From Syntrophobacter fumaroxidans MPOB (GTDB taxonomy: Bacteria > Desulfobacterota > Syntrophobacteria > Syntrophobacterales > Syntrophobacteraceae), in contig NC_008554.1 of NCBI RefSeq assembly GCF_000014965.1, forward strand, positions 744,001-808,000: a stretch of DNA of 64,000 bases, given 5' to 3'. How positions within the stretch are numbered: the stretch's first letter is position 1; each line of letters opens with the position of its first letter. The translations under genes were made by a program, and so were the position numbers. Of this stretch, positions 26,715 through 34,808 are shown one piece after another. The notes beneath the pieces were generated by a model that ran no database searches, was not told the origin of the DNA, and saw only the letters and a program-made list of their open reading frames with translations.

Positions 26715-27659
26715 ATGTTTTCACGCATGCTGGTGCCGCTGGATGGCTCGCGCCTGGCCGAATCGGTGCTGGGAATCGTCGAGCGGCTGGGAAGACTTAC
26801 GGGGTGTGCCGTCACGCTCCTGCACGTGATCGAGAAGGCTCCTCCCTTCAACATCCATGGCGATACGCACCTGCGTGAAGCGCGGGAAGCGGAAACGTAC
26901 CTCCGGACGATCGCTGAACGGCTGCGAGCTTGCGGGCTGTCGGTGGACATGCACGTCCATACCGTGCCTCTGGGGGACATTCCGCGGAGCATTGCGGAGC
27001 ACGCGGCGGAGCTCGATCAGGACTTGGTCGTGCTCTGCACACACGGCAGGGGAGGGGTGAAGCGGTTTGTGTTCGGCAGCAACGCCGAACAGGTGGTAAC
27101 GCACGGCCTGACGCCGGTGCTGCTCGTGAGGGCCGATGAGGAGGGTGCGGCACGGGTTTTCGGACCCGATCGGATTCTGATCCCGGTCGAGCCGGGGGCA
27201 CCCGGGGAGGCCGCCGTCCGGGCGGGGGCGGAGATGGCCGGGTTGACCGGGGGCGAGCTTCACCTTCTGAGCATCGTTCCAACGCCGGGAAGCGTGAGTG
27301 CGGAAGAGGCCGCGACCGGCCGGTTCATTCCACGCGCCGCCCGGCATGTGTTGGAGATGGCCGCGGAGGAGGCCGCCGTTGCGCTCACGGGCGAAGTCGA
27401 GAGGCTTGCGGCGGCTGGGATCAAGGTTAGAGGAAGGGTCGAGCGCGGAGAGGCGGCGGCCGTGCTGGTCGAGTGTGCGCGCAAAGTCGATGCCGACCTG
27501 ATCGTCATGCCCACGAAAGGTCCTGCCGGGCTGGGCGGCTTTTGGGCGAACGCGCCGGCACGAAAGGTGGCGGCGCAATTCGACGGTCCGCTGCTGTTGA
27601 TACGGGCTCCGGAAGAGCCTGGACGGCAAGGCCGCGTCTGCACTGGGACAACGTCATGA
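26715..27659 (+). CDS. Tandem universal stress protein (two Usp domains)
   Basis: A 314-residue protein with two Usp folds. Domain 1 (about 1-145) begins MLVPLDGSRLAE and ends with THGRGGVKRFVFGS, a largely intact nucleotide loop. Domain 2 (about 150-305, ILIPVEPGAPGE onward) has a degenerate loop (TKGPAGLGGFWANA), so only the first domain probably binds nucleotide. The start at 26715 has GGAGGG eight bases upstream. It follows the NRAMP gene and precedes a kinase/NtrC pair. Confidence 0.9.
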   Translation: MFSRMLVPLDGSRLAESVLGIVERLGRLTGCAVTLLHVIEKAPPFNIHGDTHLREAREAETYLRTIAERLRACGLSVDMHVHTVPLGDIPRSIAEHAAELDQDLVVLCTHGRGGVKRFVFGSNAEQVVTHGLTPVLLVRADEEGAARVFGPDRILIPVEPGAPGEAAVRAGAEMAGLTGGELHLLSIVPTPGSVSAEEAATGRFIPRAARHVLEMAAEEAAVALTGEVERLAAAGIKVRGRVERGEAAAVLVECARKVDADLIVMPTKGPAGLGGFWANAPARKVAAQFDGPLLLIRAPEEPGRQGRVCTGTTS

Positions 27660-27682
27660 AGTGAACAGGGGTGCCGAGGGGT

Positions 27683-29161
27683 ATGATCAATCGTGTCGGT
27701 TTGCGGGGCGGAATCCTGACGGTGATCGTTTTGCTCGTGTCGGTGACCATTGCCTCGAGCCTGTTGGGCATCTGGTGGATACGGCGCGCCACCTCGCTTT
27801 TCGTCAATTCCATTGACACGAGCGTGGCGGCCGTGAACGTCACCCAGGAGCTCGAAACGGCTCTGGCCATGCAGAGGGGGTTGTTGAGCTACTATTTCCT
27901 GGACGGGAACGCCGAGTGGCTGACCCAGCTGGATCATCACCGTTTGGGATTCGAGGAATGGCTGAAGAAGGCGAGGGAGCTGTCCCGTTCGGACAGGCAC
28001 CATGAGCTGCTCAACGAAATCGAGTCCAAGTACGTTCGTCATAACGGCGCAAGGGACCAGGCGATAAGCCTCTATGATTCCGGGAACAGGGATGGCGGCC
28101 TGAAGCTCGTCCGGGAAACCCGCAATCCCTTCTATTCCGTAAGGGAGCTTTGCGAGCAGTACAAACAGATGCAGTACCGCGAAATATCCCTGGTGAGGAC
28201 AAACATCCTGGAACGGATGAGCCTCCTGCGTTCCATTTCCTTCGCGGTCATGGGTTTGGGGATCGCGCTCGGCCTTGGGCTTGTGATCCTGATTCACAGG
28301 CGGATCCTCGAGCCCATCGGCCGGCTGGCCGTCGAGACCGGACGAACGGGTTCCCGCCCCGCCGATGAGGTGAAAGCTCTGGCGGAGAATGTGCACGGGC
28401 TGCTCAAGGACGTGGACCGGACCCAGACCCAGTTGCAACAGAGCAGGGAGCATCTGCTCCAGTCCGAGAAGCTGGCCCTCGTGGGGAAACTGGCGGCAGG
28501 GGTGGCGCACAGTATCCGCAACCCGTTGACATCGGTGAAGATGCGCCTTTTCACGATGGAAAGGACCCTCGACCTGTCCTCCAACCAGAAGGAGGACTTC
28601 GACGTGATCTCCGATGAGATTCGTCACATCGACAACATCCTGCAAAACTTCCTTGAGTTCTCACGGCCTCCGAAGCTTAAGATGCAGCGGATCAGCCCGT
28701 CCGATGTCGTGGACATGGCGATCCAGTTGCTGCGGCACCGGATCGAATCTTACGGGGTCACGCTCGAGCTTTACCGGCAGCGCCGGCTGCCGGAGATCGA
28801 GGGGGATCCCGAGCAACTCAAGGAAGTCCTGGTGAACCTCATCGTCAACGCCTGCGAGGCGATGGGGGATGGAGGGAAGATCCTGATCCGCGAGGAGGAG
28901 GGGGTCACCGAACCGCAGGGGCGCGTGGCTGTGGTGCGCGTGAGCGACAATGGGCCCGGGATCCCGGAGGCTATCCGGGAGAAGGTGTTCCAGCCCTTTT
29001 TCAGCACCAAGGAGGAGGGCACCGGGCTGGGGTTGAGTATTGCCGCGAGGATCATCGAGGAACACAAAGGCTGTCTCAATCTGCGGGCCCGGCAGAGCAA
29101 GGGGGCCACGTTCATCATTACGCTTCCGTGTAAGGAGGACGGCGCTTGGCTGCGATCCTGA
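27683..29161 (+). CDS. Sensor histidine kinase with HAMP-like linker
   Basis: A 492-residue membrane kinase. TM1 is near 12-34, an external helical region covers about 35-190 (four-helix-bundle type, with no Cache motifs), and TM2 lies around 195-213, followed by a HAMP-like linker and coiled coil. His276 lies in AAGVAHSIRNPLTS. The N-box (NLIVNACEAM), G1 (DNGPGIP) and G2 (GTGLGLSIA) are intact. The layout is ZraS/NtrB-like. It ends inside the next gene, an NtrC-type activator, which is its evident partner. Start is uncertain between GTG 27671 and ATG 27683. Confidence 0.9.
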   Translation: MINRVGLRGGILTVIVLLVSVTIASSLLGIWWIRRATSLFVNSIDTSVAAVNVTQELETALAMQRGLLSYYFLDGNAEWLTQLDHHRLGFEEWLKKARELSRSDRHHELLNEIESKYVRHNGARDQAISLYDSGNRDGGLKLVRETRNPFYSVRELCEQYKQMQYREISLVRTNILERMSLLRSISFAVMGLGIALGLGLVILIHRRILEPIGRLAVETGRTGSRPADEVKALAENVHGLLKDVDRTQTQLQQSREHLLQSEKLALVGKLAAGVAHSIRNPLTSVKMRLFTMERTLDLSSNQKEDFDVISDEIRHIDNILQNFLEFSRPPKLKMQRISPSDVVDMAIQLLRHRIESYGVTLELYRQRRLPEIEGDPEQLKEVLVNLIVNACEAMGDGGKILIREEEGVTEPQGRVAVVRVSDNGPGIPEAIREKVFQPFFSTKEEGTGLGLSIAARIIEEHKGCLNLRARQSKGATFIITLPCKEDGAWLRS

Positions 29162-30582
29162 TTGTGGATGACGATCCTCAACTGCGGCAGAGCTTCGAGA
29201 AGCTGCTCAGCCAGGAAGGGCATTCCGTCAAGACGGCGCCTTCGGGGGAGGCCGGGCTGGCCGTCGCGCGCTCGGCCGAGCTGGACCTGCTCATCATGGA
29301 TGTGTGCCTGCCCGGCATGAGCGGTCTCGAAACGTTCCAGGCGATACGCCGGTTCGAACCGCGGCTGCCGGTCATCATCATGACGGCGTTCGGGACCACC
29401 GAGACGGCCATCGAGGCGACGAAAATGGGGGCCTTCGACTACGTGCTCAAGCCCTTCAACATCCCCGAAATCCTGGTGCTGATCGATCAGGCCATCGAGG
29501 CGGGGCGGTTCATGAGATCGCGCGTCGAGCTGGACGTCATCCCCGAGGCGGCCTCCAAGGAAGCCATCGTCGGACGGAGCAAGGCCATGCAGGAGGTTTA
29601 CAAGGCCATCGGCAGGGTCGCATCCACCGACGCCACGGTGCTGATCAGAGGGGAATCGGGAACGGGCAAGGAACTGGTTGCGAGGGCCATCTACCAGCAC
29701 AGCCAAAGGGCCGACAAGCCGTTTCTGGTGATCAACTGTGTGGCCATACCGGAAACCCTGCTCGAAAGCGAGCTGTTCGGCTATGAAAAGGGCGCGTTTA
29801 CGGGCGCGGTCAATCGCCGGGTCGGGAGAATCGAGCAAGCCAACGGGGGCACGGTTCTGCTCGATGAAATCGGGGACATGCCGTTCTCGATCCAGGCGAA
29901 GATTCTGAGGCTGCTGCAGGAGAAGAGCATCGAGCGTCTCGGGGGGCGCGAACCGATTCCCGTGGACGTTCGAATCATTGCCGCGACCAATCGCGATCTC
30001 GAAGCCTCGCTTGCCGAGGGGAAATTCCGGGAAGACCTTTATTATCGGCTGAAAGTGGTGACCTTGTGGCTGCCGCCTCTGCGGGAGCGGCCCGAGGACC
30101 TGGCGCTCCTCGCCGAATATTTCCTCATGCGGTATGCCCGGGAAATGGAGATCGACAACCCGGGGATGGCGGACACGGCGAGGGGAGTGCTCCAGGGGTA
30201 TTCCTGGCCCGGGAACGTCAGGGAGTTGGCCAATGCGGTCCAGAAGTCCCTGATCTTCAGCCGCGGGTGTCCGATCGCGGCCGAGGACTTCAGCAAGGCG
30301 ATCGGCAGTGGAGCCTCGCTCAGAGGGACTGAAGATGAATTCAGCGACGAAACCATCCGGCAGTGGTTGCTGAGAGTATTGCTCTCCGAGGGCGAGGGAA
30401 ACGCTTTCGATTCGATCATGGATCGCCTGGCCGGGCTTCTGATCGGCGAGGCCCTGAATCTGACGGGCGGCAACCGGACTCGAGCCGCCAGGCTGCTCGG
30501 GCTGTCGCGCCCCACACTGCTGTCCAAGATCGAAAAATACCGTTTGAAGGCCGGGGCTCCATTGAGCGGCGAGACGCCCTGA
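29146..30582 (+). CDS. NtrC-family sigma-54-dependent response regulator
   Basis: A 478-residue activator. The receiver has Asp52 in LIMDVCLPG. The AAA+ domain has Walker A GESGTGKE, canonical GAFTGA and LLDEIGD. The Fis-type C-terminal helix-turn-helix is GGNRTRAARLLGLSRPTLLSKI. It begins with TTG at 29146, justified by a near-perfect AAGGAGG at 29132-29138, and overlaps the kinase gene. It is the nearest candidate activator for the -24/-12 promoter at 30937, about 350 bp downstream of its stop. Confidence 0.95.
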   Translation: MAAILIVDDDPQLRQSFEKLLSQEGHSVKTAPSGEAGLAVARSAELDLLIMDVCLPGMSGLETFQAIRRFEPRLPVIIMTAFGTTETAIEATKMGAFDYVLKPFNIPEILVLIDQAIEAGRFMRSRVELDVIPEAASKEAIVGRSKAMQEVYKAIGRVASTDATVLIRGESGTGKELVARAIYQHSQRADKPFLVINCVAIPETLLESELFGYEKGAFTGAVNRRVGRIEQANGGTVLLDEIGDMPFSIQAKILRLLQEKSIERLGGREPIPVDVRIIAATNRDLEASLAEGKFREDLYYRLKVVTLWLPPLRERPEDLALLAEYFLMRYAREMEIDNPGMADTARGVLQGYSWPGNVRELANAVQKSLIFSRGCPIAAEDFSKAIGSGASLRGTEDEFSDETIRQWLLRVLLSEGEGNAFDSIMDRLAGLLIGEALNLTGGNRTRAARLLGLSRPTLLSKIEKYRLKAGAPLSGETP

Positions 30583-30936
30583 TCGCTTGCGCACGCTTGC
30601 CTGCCGGAGCCGGTCCGGCGCGCCGTTCCCTCTGTCGGCTCTCCATGAATTTCCGGCTGATGCCGCCCCGGCAACCGCTCGGTGCGAATCGCGGGCGGTG
30701 GACGATGCCCGGCCCGGCTCCCTTTCCCCTTGTTTTTCCATGAAATTGCCCCCGCCACGCCTGCCCGTGGGGAAGGGGGTCCCCGGCCCCGTCTTTTCGC
30801 GTTTCGACCATTCCTTTACGGACTGTAAAAAAACCTGACACCCCGTGGCGCGCCTCAACGCACTTCAATTTCTCAGTCCGTCGCTTTTCCCCTTTGAAAT
30901 CGTTCGGTTGAAAAATCTCGCCGGTCATGCGGCATT
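30583..30936. other. Intergenic region, no gene
   Basis: About 350 bp between the NtrC-type gene and the sigma-54 promoter. I see no supported coding sequence. It could hold upstream activator sites, but no clear inverted repeat stands out. Confidence 0.4.
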
Positions 30937-30952
30937 TGGCACGGGCATTGCC
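30937..30952 (+). promoter_or_regulatory. Sigma-54 (-24/-12) promoter of third TSUP operon
   Basis: TGGCACGGGCATTGCC matches the consensus TGGCACG-N4-TTGC fully, with C at the last, less conserved position. It is about 135 bp upstream of the TSUP start at 31087, directly after the NtrC-type gene. Confidence 0.85.
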
Positions 30953-30982
30953 AAGGATCACTTGCGTGTCCCGCAAGCAATC

Positions 30983-31001
30983 CCGGCGGGTTCCCCGCCG
31001 G
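30983..31001 (+). other. Leader hairpin in TSUP mRNA
   Basis: CCGGCGGG and CCCGCCGG form a perfect eight-base-pair stem with a TTC loop, between the sigma-54 promoter and the TSUP gene, with no T-tract. It might stabilise the leader or regulate it. Confidence 0.4.
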
Positions 31002-31086
31002 AATAAGCCAACATAACGGGATGATTGGATAAAGGAGGGGAAGAGCACATGTTTTTGCAACCAACAGCATCAGGGAGGTCTTTTCA

Positions 31087-32340
31087 ATGAGTGTTCCCAG
31101 GAAGGTTTATGAGTTCTTGAAAGCCGCTTCCGTGGCTCACGCGCGATGGGACTACGAAGTCTCGTTGTCCATCATCAGGAACAGGAAGAAGCTGCTGATT
31201 CTCTTGCTCATGCTCACGCCGATCCTGGCCGGGTCGCTGCTTGAAGCGGCTTCCCTGCTGGGGGGGAAGGAAGCTTACGCTCCCGCCTATTATTCGACCA
31301 TGATCTTCGTGGTGTCCATGGCCATCGGGCTGGCGGCCGGTCTCATCACGGGGTGTATCGGCGCCGGCGGCGGTTTCATCATCACCCCCGCGTTGATGGC
31401 CGCCGGGGTCAAGGGCATCCTGGCCGTCGGCACCGACCTGTTTCACATTTTTGCCAAGGCCATCATGGGTACGGCCGTCCATAAAAAGCTGGGAAACGTT
31501 TCGACCAAGCTGGCCGTTGCGTTCCTGGTGGGGTCCGCAGGCGGAACGTTTATCGGCGGCGCCTTGAACAAGGGGCTCTACAACAAGGATCCCCTCCTGA
31601 GCGAAGCATTCATCAGCGCGGTCTATGCAATTCTTCTCGGATTCCTGGGCTTCTACGCCCTCATCGACTTCCTGCGCTCGAGAAAAGCGCCCGGGGGAGG
31701 CGGCGACGCTCACGGCGGCGGCCCTTCGGGAACCCCGTCCGTGGCCCTCAAGCTCCAGTCCATGAACCTTCCGCCCATGATCCAGTTCGATGAGGATTTC
31801 GTTCCCGGCGGGAAACGCATCTCCGGCGTCGTTGTGGCGCTGGGCGGCGTCGTGGTGGGTATTCTGGCCGCTATCATGGGGGTCGGCGGCGGGTTTGTCA
31901 CGTTTCCCATGTTTGTGTACATCTTCGGCGTTTCCTCGATGACGACCGTGGGCACCGACATTCTGCAGATCATCTTCACCGCCGGTCTTGCCGCGATCGG
32001 ACAGTACGCGATTTACGGCTACGTCTTTTACACCCTGGCGATGGGCATGCTCATCGGTTCGCTTTTCGGCATCCAGGTCGGAGCGCTCACCACCAAGGTC
32101 GTGAAGGGCATCCACATCCGTGGATTCTACGCCGTTTCGATCATCGCCGGATTTGTCAACCGGGCCGCCACGTTGCCCAAGAAGCTCACTGAGCTGGAGG
32201 TGTTTAACATTCCGAAGCCGGTATATTCGGCAATCGAGACCTTCGGCAACATCGTGTTCTGGATCGTCGTCGCAGCCTTCGGTATTTGGATTTTCAGCAA
32301 GTTCTTCAGCAATATCGGATCGTTGAGGGAGGAGGAATAG
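31087..32340 (+). CDS. TSUP (TauE/SafE) family anion exporter
   Basis: A 417-residue polytopic transporter, larger than the other two. An N-terminal extension of about 75 residues includes one membrane segment (LLILLLMLTPILAGSLL). The TSUP repeats follow: ITGCIGAGGGFIITP and AIMGVGGGFVTFP, each with an AVGTD or TVGTD motif. A glycine-rich cytoplasmic linker (RKAPGGGGDAHGGGPSG) joins the halves. The ribosome binding site GGGAGG is strong. It is first in an operon with a membrane partner and a Usp gene. Confidence 0.92.
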   Translation: MSVPRKVYEFLKAASVAHARWDYEVSLSIIRNRKKLLILLLMLTPILAGSLLEAASLLGGKEAYAPAYYSTMIFVVSMAIGLAAGLITGCIGAGGGFIITPALMAAGVKGILAVGTDLFHIFAKAIMGTAVHKKLGNVSTKLAVAFLVGSAGGTFIGGALNKGLYNKDPLLSEAFISAVYAILLGFLGFYALIDFLRSRKAPGGGGDAHGGGPSGTPSVALKLQSMNLPPMIQFDEDFVPGGKRISGVVVALGGVVVGILAAIMGVGGGFVTFPMFVYIFGVSSMTTVGTDILQIIFTAGLAAIGQYAIYGYVFYTLAMGMLIGSLFGIQVGALTTKVVKGIHIRGFYAVSIIAGFVNRAATLPKKLTELEVFNIPKPVYSAIETFGNIVFWIVVAAFGIWIFSKFFSNIGSLREEE

Positions 32341-32342
32341 CT

Positions 32343-33065
32343 ATGCTGATCAGGCACAAGAAGACTTTCAATATGGGCTTATTGTTTGCCGTGAGCTTCG
32401 TGGGGGTTCTGGCGCTGATTTTCTCCCCGATTTTCCCCGGGCAGAAAGGCAAGATCAATGGCCTGGAATATTCCGACGAACTGTTCAACAAGCTCTCAAA
32501 AGGCTCCTCCTATTTTATTCCTGAAATAGGCAAAAACGCCGAGCAGTTCAAAGGAAAACCGTTTTCCGTCACGGTGGCCATGGACAGCGCGGAAGCGGCC
32601 AAGCAGGCGGTCAAGGTATTCACCGTGGCCGGAGCTCAGGCCGTTGCGAACGACAAGCAGTTGACCCTGAACGGGGACCTCGGCGCAACTCTGGCGAGCG
32701 CCCTGGCGGACTCCGATGCGATGTACAAGAATGAGGGCGCGAAAATCGCCGCCCGTTACGGGTTCGATGAGAAGGAAGTGATGAGTGTGTGGTGGAGCGC
32801 GCTCAACAAGTCGGTGAAGGAACTCCAGAAAGCCAAGAAGATCGAAGAGGCGAGCGTTATCCTCTCGGTGATGCGAAAAGGGATTGAGCCGTCGTACAAC
32901 TTTTACGGTATCGAGTCACAGCGGGTTATCGACAAGGCCTTTCTGATGACCGGCCTTCTTGTTTTCTACGTCCTGTACACCATGTGGTGGGGATACGCCA
33001 TCTTCTACCTGTTCGACGGGATGGGGCTCAGCATGAAAAAAGCGAAGGTGAAAAAGGAAGTATAG
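32343..33065 (+). CDS. Membrane protein of TSUP operon, unknown function
   Basis: A 240-residue protein with an N-terminal membrane segment (GLLFAVSFVGVLALIFSPIF), a central soluble domain of about 165 residues and a C-terminal membrane segment (FLMTGLLVFYVLYTMWWGY). The topology matches the TSUP partner at 23740, although sequence similarity is low by eye. It starts two bases after the TSUP stop with GGAGGAGG upstream, so it is tightly coupled. A periplasmic accessory role is inferred. Confidence 0.82.
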   Translation: MLIRHKKTFNMGLLFAVSFVGVLALIFSPIFPGQKGKINGLEYSDELFNKLSKGSSYFIPEIGKNAEQFKGKPFSVTVAMDSAEAAKQAVKVFTVAGAQAVANDKQLTLNGDLGATLASALADSDAMYKNEGAKIAARYGFDEKEVMSVWWSALNKSVKELQKAKKIEEASVILSVMRKGIEPSYNFYGIESQRVIDKAFLMTGLLVFYVLYTMWWGYAIFYLFDGMGLSMKKAKVKKEV

Positions 33066-33074
33066 GAGGGGAAA

Positions 33075-33530
33075 ATGAAGGTCTTGGTTCCCGTAGACGG
33101 TTCCGCGCATTCGTTGGAAGCGCTCAAAGTCGCCGTCGATTTCGTCAAGTGCAAGGGCGCTGAGGTGTATGTTATCAGCGTAGTCCCTTTCATCGGCGGT
33201 ATGGAAGACCATGAGATCTCTCCCAAGCGGAGGGAAAGAACCATGGAAAGCATCGAAAACCTGGCGAACACAGCCGTGAAGCAGGCCCTGGAGGTCCTTG
33301 ACGCCCAGAACGTCGTTCCCACCGGGTCAAAAACCGTGGCGACCTCCATCTCGGTTCCCGACGCGATCATCGATTTTGCGGAAACGGAGAAAATCGACCT
33401 CGTTATCATGGGAAGCCGGGGGTTGAGCACTTCATCCCGTTTCAAGCTCGGGAGCGTGGCCTCCCAGGTCATGAAATACAGCCCCTGCTCCGTGTACCTC
33501 GTCAAAATGCCGGCGGAAAGGACGTCGTAG
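33075..33530 (+). CDS. Universal stress protein, UspA family (single domain)
   Basis: A 151-residue Usp with KVLVPVDGSAHS at the N-terminus and an intact nucleotide loop GSRGLSTSSRFKLGS. It has TAGGAGG before the ATG. It is the last gene of the sigma-54-controlled TSUP operon, as a Usp is first in the 8681 operon, so the pairing of TSUP and Usp recurs. Confidence 0.95.
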   Translation: MKVLVPVDGSAHSLEALKVAVDFVKCKGAEVYVISVVPFIGGMEDHEISPKRRERTMESIENLANTAVKQALEVLDAQNVVPTGSKTVATSISVPDAIIDFAETEKIDLVIMGSRGLSTSSRFKLGSVASQVMKYSPCSVYLVKMPAERTS

Positions 33531-33568
33531 TGTTCCTTGTCCGGTTGTGAGGATTTCCGATCGTGGCC

Positions 33569-33603
33569 GGCGGGCGCGGCTTCATCGCCGCGCCCGCCCT
33601 TTG
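33569..33603 (+). terminator. Strong hairpin terminator
   Basis: GGCGGGCGCGGC (33569-33580) and GCCGCGCCCGCC (33587-33598) form a perfect 12-base-pair stem with a TTCATC loop, followed by CTTT. It separates the TSUP/Usp operon from the receiver genes. Confidence 0.75.
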
Positions 33604-33692
33604 CGGCTCTCTGGCCCGGGGTGACCCCGCAGGGAGTCGAAGCGCTCATCGCGGTTCGCGTATTCAGCAACGTTCATCGAGGACGGGCACCC

Positions 33693-34109
33693 ATGGGGCG
33701 GCATTTCCGAATACTGGTGGCAGATCGCAATCCGAACGTGCGTGAACTCATTCAGAGAGAACTGGCCATGGAGGGTTTTGAGGTCGAGGCGGCGAGGAAC
33801 GGGGAAGAGGCCGCACGGCTTGTCCATGGAAACAGCCCTCCCGATCTGCTGATCCTGGACCCGGATCTTCCCTACTCCGGGGAGGTCGCTCTTCTCGAAA
33901 AAATCCAGGCCAGGCGCCCACCAATCCCGATCGTCATTCACACCTTTCTTGCCGAAAGCTCCGAACGGGGAGCCGGCGACGGCATCCAAACCTATATCGA
34001 AAAGAACGGGAATATGGACCTGTTGAAGGATGCCGTCCGCGAGATGCTCGCGAGGTTTTACCCCGAGCGGTTCTCAAGCGTCGGGGAGGATGCGGGAGAA
34101 GACCTCTGA
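33693..34109 (+). CDS. Receiver-like protein with degenerate acidic pocket
   Basis: A 138-residue receiver-type protein. The acceptor Asp56 (LLILDPDLPYSGE), Thr (IVIHTFL) and Lys (YIEKNGN) are present. The usual acidic pair is reduced to a single Asp in VADRNPN, so Mg2+ binding and phosphorylation may be impaired. The start at 33693 (MGRHFRILVADRN) is where homology starts, with GAGGACG upstream. Confidence 0.7.
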   Translation: MGRHFRILVADRNPNVRELIQRELAMEGFEVEAARNGEEAARLVHGNSPPDLLILDPDLPYSGEVALLEKIQARRPPIPIVIHTFLAESSERGAGDGIQTYIEKNGNMDLLKDAVREMLARFYPERFSSVGEDAGEDL

Positions 34110-34174
34110 CCTTGCGCGTCTAAAAACGGATAGGATTTCTCCGAATCCACGGGACTATTTCAAAAAGGAGCCTT

Positions 34175-34202
34175 TTGTCGAAGGGCTCATATGGTGTATA
34201 AT
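34175..34202 (+). promoter_or_regulatory. Sigma-70-type promoter
   Basis: TTGTCG and a perfect TATAAT are separated by 16 bp, giving a start site near 34209 and a leader of about 58 bases before the GTG at 34267. It probably drives the receiver, PPDK-like and Usp genes. Confidence 0.65.
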
Positions 34203-34266
34203 TTTTTGATTGGATCGCGTGAACAGGACTCTTTTGAAATGGCCCAGAATGGAGGAGGGGATTTCC

Positions 34267-34689
34267 GTGGACTCGTTTCGTGTCCTGCTGGTCGATGATG
34301 AGAAGGATTTCCTGGAAACGCTGGTCAAGAGGCTCCGGAAGCGCAACCTGGCAGTGGATGCCGTGACCAGTGGAGAAGAGGCCCTCGAGGTCCTCAAGGA
34401 AGCGCCTGCGGACGTCGTGGTCCTGGATGTGCGAATGCCGGGCATGAGCGGATTGGAAACCCTCAGGGAAATCAAGAAGCAGTATCCTGTCATCGAGATC
34501 ATCATGCTCACGGGGCACGCGAACATGGAGGTGGCGATTGAAGGAATGGAACTGGGCGCCTTCGACTACCTGCTCAAGCCCATGGACATCGACGAGCTCC
34601 TGTATAAGCTGCAGGATGCCTACAAGAAAAAGAGTCTGCACCAGCGGCGTGCGGAACAAGTCGTCGAGAAGGTCTCGACCCGGAAGTAG
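34267..34689 (+). CDS. Single-domain response regulator
   Basis: A 140-residue receiver: VDDEK, acceptor Asp54 in VVLDVRMPG, MLTGH and LLKP. It is close to the receiver at 1889 (shared KDFLETLVKRLRKR-like segment). The start is GTG 34267, supported by GGAGGAGGGG at 34251-34260. The in-frame ATG at 34249 is itself part of that ribosome binding site. It precedes PPDK-like gene 3 by about 120 bp. Confidence 0.88.
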   Translation: MDSFRVLLVDDEKDFLETLVKRLRKRNLAVDAVTSGEEALEVLKEAPADVVVLDVRMPGMSGLETLREIKKQYPVIEIIMLTGHANMEVAIEGMELGAFDYLLKPMDIDELLYKLQDAYKKKSLHQRRAEQVVEKVSTRK

Positions 34690-34808
34690 AGGCTACGCGC
34701 GCACGCGGCATCATAACCGCCGCTGCGACCGCTCATTCCCTCCGCGAGCGCCTTCGGGCGCAAACCTGTTGACAACCCTCGAGTTTCCATAGTCTGTGAT
34801 CGTTCCAT

